From positions 1 to 6,626 of the forward strand of contig JANWIS010000205.1 of NCBI GenBank assembly GCA_025449775.1: a stretch of 6,626 bases of DNA, written 5' to 3'. Each line of letters begins with the position of its first letter. The stretch's first letter is position 1. Below, in pieces: positions 1 through 4,835 of this stretch. The notes below the pieces were generated by a model, which was not told the DNA's origin, did not search any database, and worked only from the letters and a program-made list of their open reading frames with translations. The translations under genes were made by a program, and so were the position numbers. The DNA comes from Ignavibacteriaceae bacterium. Its GTDB lineage: Bacteria; Bacteroidota; Ignavibacteria; Ignavibacteriales; Ignavibacteriaceae.

Positions 1-516
1 ATAGTAAAAACGCTTACGATGGAGGTTATAATAAGCTCAAGAACACTTAATGATTAGTTAAAGTTAGAGATTGTAGTAGAAAAGGAAAAGGAAAAAAATG
101 GCGGTTTTACAAATATTAGTTTGTATCTCTTGCTATAATCTTAATTTCACTTTGTCTTAATCCATAAAGCTAGTGAACAAGTCGGCTATCTGTTTATCGG
201 AGGTGTTGCATTCACTTACTCGGCCACATTGATCAACCATTAAATATAAAATGGTCTATAATAAATTCTTCAACCAGCTAAGCAGAAATCTAAATGTAAT
301 TTGGTATCATTTTATGTAAAATCTCAAAATCATTACCAACAAAAAAATTCTGTTTGCATTAATACATTACTAGCATGACGCTTTTGAAATTTTGGACAAC
401 GTAATTAAGCTTAAATCGCATCAAATTTTATTATTAGAAGCATAATTTTTCTTATAAGTAAAAACAGAGTGAAACAACGAGCACTGAATTATATATTAAA
501 ATTCTCAATCCTGAAT
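1..516. other. Gene-free stretch with no supportable coding region
   Basis: I see no convincing gene in these 516 bases. All six frames are broken by frequent stops. A plus-strand frame open from base 3 ends at a TAA at 48-50 (visible residues AYDGGYNKLKNT) and could be the last codons of a gene lying upstream of the window, but fifteen residues prove nothing. A 20-codon frame at 98-160 follows a purine-rich AAGGAAAAGG sequence, and a 27-codon minus-strand frame lies at 157-240; neither resembles a family I know. No tRNA-like T-loop, strong hairpin or insertion-sequence end is visible. The part from about 427 to 516 is the 3' flank of the minus-strand gene and holds only a weak AT hairpin (GAATT 486-490 with AATTC 500-504), which is not a persuasive terminator. 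Confidence 0.7.
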
Positions 517-534
517 TTATTTTAGAAGCATAAT
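434..534. repeat. 13-bp direct repeat (434-446 and 522-534)
   Basis: The sequence TTAGAAGCATAAT occurs at 434-446 and again at 522-534, 88 bp apart. The second copy covers the final codons of the minus-strand secreted protein (its C-terminal IMLLK plus part of the next codon). The first copy lies beyond the stop codon in non-coding DNA. The flanks are similarly AT-rich but do not align well. This could be a relic of a duplicated gene end or chance in AT-rich DNA. Confidence 0.4.
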
Positions 535-2115
535 CTTTTGAGATCTGATTACAGATGGAGTTTCAATAGTTACCAGGTACACACCGGTACTTAGTGCTTC
601 AGCATCGAATTTGAATTTATACGATCCTACCGGAAGGAAATCATTTATAATTTCAGCTACCTTTTCTCCCAGGAGATTAAAAACTTTTACTTTAACATTC
701 ATACTCTCAGGAAGGCTAAAAGAAATCATTGTGGATGGATTAAAAGGATTAGGATAATTTTGATATAAAATCAGATCATCAGGAAGCTGTAAATCAGTTT
801 CAACGTCATTTATTAAAAATATAATATCTATGCCCGTGAATTGATTGTTGGACGGATTGATTGTTACAATCTTGCTGAATGCATTTTCAAATCCTATTTT
901 CTGAGCAACTATTTCATAAGTGCCGAAAGGAATGTTCCTTATGTTGTAGTTAGCATCTTGCTTACCAAAATTATAAGAGTACAATGCATTGTTATTGATG
1001 TTTCTTGCAAGCAAAGTAATACCTTCATAATTTATCCCATCAGACAAAGTTGAGAAAATAATTGATCCACCTATACTTCCATTGCCGTAAGAGGAATCAT
1101 TAAGAAGAAAAATTTCTTTATCGGTTATGATTGAGTTTATCAGAACCGAGTCTGCATTCTGCCAGTAAACGGATGCAATTCCTTCATCATTATAATAACC
1201 GGGCAGGAAATAATTTGTCTGTGCTTGAACGAAATAAAATGCTGCATCTTCCACATAAACATTATAAGTGCCGTCGGGTTTAATGAATCCTGCAAATGCA
1301 TTTATTGTTGCAAGTTGAATTCCATCTCCTTTAGGATGCGGTTCCGGAACATGAGTTCCTCTTCTTACAATAATAATCCCTTTGTCGAGTACTGCACCAT
1401 TAGTTGAATCGTGGACTATTCCGGAAACAGATTTTGTGAAATCGGTTATCCGTTTTAAATTGAAATCAATTGTTAGAACATCATCCTCATCGAGCTCAAT
1501 AACCTCTGCAAAAAAAGGATCGAAAGTGCTGTCATGAAAAATAACGTGGTATCCGGTTCGCTCTGCAGCAATAGTATATTCACCTTCAGGCAACGAGATT
1601 TGGTAATTTCCGGAAGCATCAGTCATAGCTGTATCCATCAAATAAATACCGGAATAAAAAAAGTAAATAAATGTACTATCAAGCGGTGTTAGACTATCAC
1701 TTACTGTTCCCGTAATTAATCCAAAATCATCTTCAAAAAAATCTATTTTTATCCTAAGATCTTCCGGACTTTGCTCACCATTGTTGTGAACATAAATTGT
1801 ATCTAATGTATCGGAGGAGGTAATAAAAAAGAATCCGATTAGTGCAACAGTCATTCTTACTGAATCATTAGTCTGAATAGTAAATGGGAGTTGTTGATTA
1901 TCTTCAAAGCTAAGAGAATAGAAGGAATCATTATAAGAGATACTGTCGATGGTAAGTAAAGCATCCCCGTCATTTATTAAATAAGTATATTCAATACGGT
2001 TAAATAAATCATCAAAATCAACAGAGTTAGGTTGAATATTGAGCTGGGGTTGAGAAATTCCCTGGCTTGTAAAAAAGATGACTAATGATGATAAACTGAA
2101 TAATTTTAATATCAT
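517..2115 (-). CDS. Secreted modular protein with T9SS type A sorting domain
   Basis: This 532-residue protein is predicted to be exported and handed to the type IX secretion system, ending up on the cell surface or outside the cell. Residues 1-21 form a signal peptide (hydrophobic LSSLVIFF core, cleavage probably near GISQ). Residues about 24-127 look like an Ig-like HYDIN/ASPM-type domain (SVDFDDL, then strand-rich sequence). Three carboxypeptidase-regulatory-like beta-sandwiches follow, at about 132-221 (GLITGTVSD, then DASGNYQISLPEGEYTI), 229-335 (SVSGIVHDS, then PDGTYNVYVED) and 346-434 (GSIGGSIIFS, then NIPFGTYEIVAQKIGF). The C-terminal domain (449-532) begins LYQNYPNPFNPST, contains VFNLLGEKV and GVYLV, and ends KIMLLK, the standard sorting-domain pattern. 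No catalytic domain is visible, so a structural, adhesive or ligand-binding role is the safest inference. The ATG has GAAGG just upstream. It diverges from the ECF sigma gene; whether that sigma factor controls it is unknown. Confidence 0.9.
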   Translation of the reverse strand: MILKLFSLSSLVIFFTSQGISQPQLNIQPNSVDFDDLFNRIEYTYLINDGDALLTIDSISYNDSFYSLSFEDNQQLPFTIQTNDSVRMTVALIGFFFITSSDTLDTIYVHNNGEQSPEDLRIKIDFFEDDFGLITGTVSDSLTPLDSTFIYFFYSGIYLMDTAMTDASGNYQISLPEGEYTIAAERTGYHVIFHDSTFDPFFAEVIELDEDDVLTIDFNLKRITDFTKSVSGIVHDSTNGAVLDKGIIIVRRGTHVPEPHPKGDGIQLATINAFAGFIKPDGTYNVYVEDAAFYFVQAQTNYFLPGYYNDEGIASVYWQNADSVLINSIITDKEIFLLNDSSYGNGSIGGSIIFSTLSDGINYEGITLLARNINNNALYSYNFGKQDANYNIRNIPFGTYEIVAQKIGFENAFSKIVTINPSNNQFTGIDIIFLINDVETDLQLPDDLILYQNYPNPFNPSTMISFSLPESMNVKVKVFNLLGEKVAEIINDFLPVGSYKFKFDAEALSTGVYLVTIETPSVIRSQKIMLLK

Positions 2116-2225
2116 AATACCTTCATTTTTTTAACTTAGTGTCAAGATTACTAATTTGGTAACAAAATTAAAACGAGAAAAAAATAGACTACATTAACAT
2201 CTCGAAGCCTGAGATTGATTCCCTG
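2116..2225. promoter_or_regulatory. Divergent intergenic region between secreted-protein gene and ECF sigma gene
   Basis: These 110 bp must contain the 5' signals of both divergent genes. On the minus strand, TAATTTTG (complement of 2163-2170) matches the Bacteroidota -7 consensus TAnnTTTG, but I find no TTTG-like -33 element at the right distance. GAAGG (complement of 2120-2124) is the likely ribosome binding site of the minus-strand gene. On the plus strand no obvious promoter or Shine-Dalgarno sequence precedes the sigma gene. A GTAAC at 2159-2163 is the inverse of a GTTAC word that recurs upstream of the lipoprotein gene. Promoter assignment is tentative. Confidence 0.3.
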
Positions 2226-2729
2226 ATGGAAAAATCAAAAGCGGGCGATTTGAAAGCATTTTCTGATCTTTCCCGTATCATCAGGGATATATCCTACTCA
2301 TATTTTCTTTCTAAACACCGATTAAAAAAAATTATAAACATCGAAGATGTTGATGACCTTACCAATAATGTTTACATTGTTTTTGCAGAGCAATATCAGA
2401 ATATCGATAATGCAGAAAACTGGCTTCGAAGAGTTCTCTTCCTCACTTACGTTAGATGGTATAAGAGAACTAAAGCTAGAATGACTTATGATTGGAACGA
2501 AAATATTCAATCAAATGAAAGCGAAACGCTTGGATCGGATAGAATTGATGCAAACACGGCTTTATTGTTTTTAGAAAAACTAAGTCCTGAAAAACAAGAA
2601 ATAATAAAGTTGCGATTCTGGGGTGATCTTAAATTCTCTGAGATTGCTGAAAAACTGAACAAGAACGAAGCCGCTGTTAAGCAAATGTTTTATAGGATAC
2701 TATTGGAAATAAGAGAGCATCTTGAATGA
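2226..2729 (+). CDS. ECF-type RNA polymerase sigma factor (sigma-70 family)
   Basis: This 167-residue protein has the two-domain layout of extracytoplasmic-function sigma factors, which direct RNA polymerase to a stress- or signal-specific regulon. Region sigma2 covers about residues 5-85: AGDLKAF at the start, the core-binding helix DVDDLTNNVYIVF (42-53, with Asn where many ECF factors have Gln) and NAENWLRRVLFLTYVRWYKR matching the region 2.3/2.4 helices. A short linker (about 86-108) leads to sigma4 at 109-167, with LEKLSPEKQEIIKLRFWGDL followed by the helix-turn-helix FSEIAEKLNKNEAAVKQMFYR. The length is normal for the family. The ATG at 2226 is the only standard start, but no Shine-Dalgarno sequence precedes it, and the frame is open back to 2172 with an ECF-like PEIDSL just upstream, so a non-ATG start is possible. 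The likely anti-sigma factor is encoded two genes downstream. Confidence 0.93.
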   Translation: MEKSKAGDLKAFSDLSRIIRDISYSYFLSKHRLKKIINIEDVDDLTNNVYIVFAEQYQNIDNAENWLRRVLFLTYVRWYKRTKARMTYDWNENIQSNESETLGSDRIDANTALLFLEKLSPEKQEIIKLRFWGDLKFSEIAEKLNKNEAAVKQMFYRILLEIREHLE

Positions 2730-2848
2730 TATTTACGTTACAGACTAAAATTGAAATAATTGATTTATCAATGTTACGATCTCACATTATAAGTTACTAT
2801 ATGAATGTAGATTAAATTTTTTTTAATAAACTTTTTTTAGGAGATCCA
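2730..2848 (+). promoter_or_regulatory. Leader region of the lipoprotein gene, with dyad and repeated GTTAC words
   Basis: This 119-bp gap between the sigma and lipoprotein genes is rich in possible control signals. A perfect 6+2+6 inverted repeat, ATTGAT-TT-ATCAAT, lies at 2759-2772. The word GTTAC occurs three times, at 2737-2741, 2773-2777 and 2793-2797, the second abutting the dyad. Two T tracts lie close to the start (2817-2824 and 2832-2838). No consensus -10/-35 or TAnnTTTG element is clear. The arrangement would suit a promoter served by the adjacent ECF factor, but that is an inference. Confidence 0.3.
2839..2843 (+). promoter_or_regulatory. Strong ribosome binding site (AGGAG) of the lipoprotein gene
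   Basis: AGGAG lies 5 nt before the ATG at 2849 and fixes that start in preference to the in-frame Met codon at 2864. It is the clearest Shine-Dalgarno sequence in the window. The flanking genes 2226 and 3837 have none, so the lipoprotein may be translated more strongly than its neighbours. Confidence 0.75.
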
Positions 2849-3727
2849 ATGAAATCAATTCGAATGAATCTATCACTTGCAGTTGTTTTACTAGCTTTTA
2901 GTTATGGCTGCGATTCACAATCAGGTATAACTGATAATACTACTGAAAAACGTGGTGGCAGTTCAGGTACTCAGGTTATACAAAATTCAAACTTACCGCA
3001 ATTTTTAATGTATTCTATCATCGGAGGAGAAGAGGTTAAGCTTAACGGTTCTCCAATTTGGGTTAAGGAAGCATTTAATCCTAATTTAAATGCAGACGTA
3101 CACTCAAATGAAAATGTGATTTTGAATGGTAATATCATAAAGGTTGAAGGATTTGTAACTTATGTTAATAATATTATAATTGATGGGGATGATATCAACA
3201 TCTCTCCAAATTTCAACCCTAATAACTTACCACATTATTATTCGGTTCCAAGTGTCGAAATTCCTCATATCAATGTTGAAGATTATAAGTGGATGGCCGA
3301 TATAGTTTATGAAGGTGATACTCAGCTTAGTGGCAATTTAGATCTTGGGTCTCAAGCCGATCCATATATTATTTATGTTGCTGGAAATCTTGATCTTGAC
3401 CAGGTTGTATTTAACGGGTATGGAATTATTCTTGCAGAAAAAGAAGTTGATGTCGTATCTAATGTATTGGATTCATCTCCAGATCCCGAACATAGCAAAC
3501 TTTTTATTGTCACTAATGATAAATTTATTCTCAACAGCTCGTCTACAACTTTACACGCTGCTGTTTATGCTAAATATGAAATCAATATAAATGCTGAGCA
3601 AGCATTTATTGAGGGCAGTTTAGCCTCATTAAGCAAAAACACTTTGAATGGTAACAAAATCGATTTACGGTTTAAGCTTCTTTATGAAGGACTTTCGGAT
3701 TTGATATTTGATTCGGTTGATAATTAA
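2849..3727 (+). CDS. Lipoprotein with PilX/DUF7305-like beta-roll domain
   Basis: This 292-residue protein begins with a lipoprotein signal: basic MKSIR, hydrophobic LSLAVVLLAF and the lipobox SYGC with Cys21 as the probable lipidated residue. A Gly/Ser/Thr-rich linker (about 22-48) leads to a strand-rich domain. Short motifs of the form hydrophobic-x-hydrophobic-Asn/Asp-Gly recur: ADVHSNENVILNGN (82-95), NIIIDGDDINI (108-118), QLSGNLDL (159-166), AGNLDLDQVVFNGYG (178-192), KFILNSS (225-231), ININAEQAFIEGSL (245-258) and LNGNKIDLRF (266-275). This pattern, with PYIIYVAGNLDL followed by GYGIILAEKEV, recalls the C-terminal domain of PilX-like and other exported proteins annotated DUF7305, and suggests a right-handed beta-roll or beta-helix. 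No enzyme motif is visible. It probably sits in the outer membrane, exposed to periplasm or surface. It lies between the sigma and anti-sigma genes, so a regulon product, envelope sensor or unrelated cargo are all possible. Family assignment is by eye. Confidence 0.8.
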   Translation: MKSIRMNLSLAVVLLAFSYGCDSQSGITDNTTEKRGGSSGTQVIQNSNLPQFLMYSIIGGEEVKLNGSPIWVKEAFNPNLNADVHSNENVILNGNIIKVEGFVTYVNNIIIDGDDINISPNFNPNNLPHYYSVPSVEIPHINVEDYKWMADIVYEGDTQLSGNLDLGSQADPYIIYVAGNLDLDQVVFNGYGIILAEKEVDVVSNVLDSSPDPEHSKLFIVTNDKFILNSSSTTLHAAVYAKYEININAEQAFIEGSLASLSKNTLNGNKIDLRFKLLYEGLSDLIFDSVDN

Positions 3728-3755
3728 AATGAAGGATAAAGAATAGACAATACTA

Positions 3756-3793
3756 AGACAGTGTCCCGATTTCTTTGAATCCGGACACTGTTT
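3756..3793 (+). terminator. Stem-loop, probable intrinsic terminator after the lipoprotein gene
   Basis: ACAGTGTCC at 3758-3766 pairs perfectly with GGACACTGT at 3783-3791. GATT (3768-3771) pairs with AATC (3778-3781) across a single C/C mismatch, leaving a 6-nt TCTTTG loop. The base of the stem extends by a G-T and an A-T pair into TTTATTAT, a short interrupted T run on the plus strand. The hairpin begins 28 bp after the lipoprotein stop codon and about 44 bp before the anti-sigma ATG. It may fully terminate or only attenuate transcription into the anti-sigma gene. Confidence 0.7.
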
Positions 3794-3836
3794 ATTATGT
3801 GACAGAAAAAATAAAAGAATATAAACAATACCTGTA

Positions 3837-4832
3837 ATGGAAAAATTAGAAAAAATATTTGAATTGCTTGAAAAATCTTCCGCGACAAAATTATCAGCCG
3901 AGGAAGAAAAAATTTTATTTTCACTGATTGAGTCTGATGAAGAAGCAGGACATTTTGCCCAAGTTTATAACAAGTTGAAAAACTTAATGACTAATTTTCA
4001 TCTGGATGAAGAACTTCTCGCTTCTCTCATTATGTATGAAAGGAATGAGGATTCGGAAAATAAACTTATACCAATTATCCGGGATAAAATAAAAAATCAT
4101 CTAACAGCCTGCGACGTCTGCCGTGCAGATTATGAAATTTTAAAAGCGGAATATGTTGATATAAATAATTTTGTCTCGAAAAGATTCTCAATTAAAAGTT
4201 CATCAGCAATTACAAAAACCTCTACCCGGATTTTTTCAATCTTTACGACACAGCCGGTTTTCAGATATGCTTTTGCATCTGCCCTTTTTATAGGAATTAT
4301 CTACTTGGGACTTTTTGCAGTATCAGCGGTTTCCACTCCTGATTATATCATACAACTATCGAAGGATCAACATGAGTTTTATATAACGCGTGGACGAACT
4401 TCTTTGTTGTTCCAGAAGGGATTAGATGGTATCGAAAACAAGGATTGGGAACAAGCAATTGGTTATTTAAAAGAAGATATAGCAATCCATCCAGATGAAC
4501 GGTCGATTTTCTATTCTCACTATGTTTTAGGACTAACTTATTTAAATGCTTCAGGTTCGGATTTTCTCGGGCTTTTTAAATCGTTCGATAAAGAAAAAGT
4601 TCATCTTGCAATTAACAGCCTTAACAATTCGATTGAAAATAATAAATCGGGAAATTTTGAAAATATTAACCTCGATGCTCATTACTATCTTGGAACTGCA
4701 TATTTACTGCTAGGCGATTTTAATAATGCCTATTCGAATTTACACGGAGTTATTAATAAACGGGGAAAATTTTTCAAAGAAGCTCAACAACTGCTTGATT
4801 TAATTGAAGGAAAGACTTCGGAGAAAAATTGA
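3837..4832 (+). CDS. Membrane anti-sigma factor: ZAS zinc motif, one TM helix, periplasmic TPR domain
   Basis: This 331-residue protein is the probable inhibitor of the ECF factor at 2226. The N-terminal cytoplasmic part carries the zinc anti-sigma signature HX3CX2C (His88, Cys92, Cys95 in NHLTACDVC), with His55 in FHLDEELLASL possibly the upstream ligand. A single transmembrane helix spans about 142-166 and is preceded by basic residues (KTSTR, R143), predicting cytoplasmic N-terminus and outside C-terminus. Residues about 184-326 form TPR-like helices: LLFQKGLDGIENKDWEQAIGYL (helices about 190-211), HYVLGLTYL, then HLAINSLNNSIENN after an insertion at 239-255, and HYYLGTAYLLLGDFNNAYSNL. TPR domains bind other proteins or peptides, so this tail is likely the sensing or docking part. 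No Shine-Dalgarno sequence precedes the ATG; the leader is A-rich. The stop codon is 3 nt before the next TPR gene, so the two are likely co-transcribed and translationally coupled. It is much longer than a minimal anti-sigma factor because of the TPR tail. Confidence 0.87.
   Translation: MEKLEKIFELLEKSSATKLSAEEEKILFSLIESDEEAGHFAQVYNKLKNLMTNFHLDEELLASLIMYERNEDSENKLIPIIRDKIKNHLTACDVCRADYEILKAEYVDINNFVSKRFSIKSSSAITKTSTRIFSIFTTQPVFRYAFASALFIGIIYLGLFAVSAVSTPDYIIQLSKDQHEFYITRGRTSLLFQKGLDGIENKDWEQAIGYLKEDIAIHPDERSIFYSHYVLGLTYLNASGSDFLGLFKSFDKEKVHLAINSLNNSIENNKSGNFENINLDAHYYLGTAYLLLGDFNNAYSNLHGVINKRGKFFKEAQQLLDLIEGKTSEKN
4819..4823 (+). promoter_or_regulatory. Probable ribosome binding site (CGGAG) of the downstream TPR gene
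   Basis: CGGAG lies inside the last codons of the anti-sigma gene, 12 nt before the ATG at 4836. The spacing is long, so initiation may depend partly on ribosomes finishing the upstream gene, whose TGA is at 4830-4832. Confidence 0.4.
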
Positions 4833-4835
4833 TTG

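Noticed and set aside
98..160. Plus-strand 20-codon frame after a purine-rich AAGGAAAAGG sequence
   Set aside because: It could be a small peptide gene, but there is no supporting context, no downstream gene it could lead and no recognisable sequence.
157..240. Minus-strand 27-codon frame beginning ATG (residues include SDKQIADLFTSFMD)
   Set aside because: The residues look protein-like and the next frame reads LRQSEIKIIARDTN, hinting at a frameshifted remnant, but it is too short, has no ribosome binding site and matches no family I can name.
405..414. 10-bp palindrome TTAAGCTTAA
   Set aside because: A short AT-rich palindrome in non-coding DNA with no paired element or promoter context; expected by chance.
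2140..2145. TTGACA on the minus strand, a sigma-70-like -35 box upstream of the secreted-protein gene
   Set aside because: At 17 bp spacing the -10 position would fall on the ribosome binding site and start codon, so it cannot serve this gene.
3724..3924. Minus-strand 66-codon open frame across the terminator and anti-sigma start
   Set aside because: It runs through the hairpin and the N-terminus of the anti-sigma gene, has low-complexity Phe/Ile-rich content and no ribosome binding site; it is a shadow of A-rich DNA.
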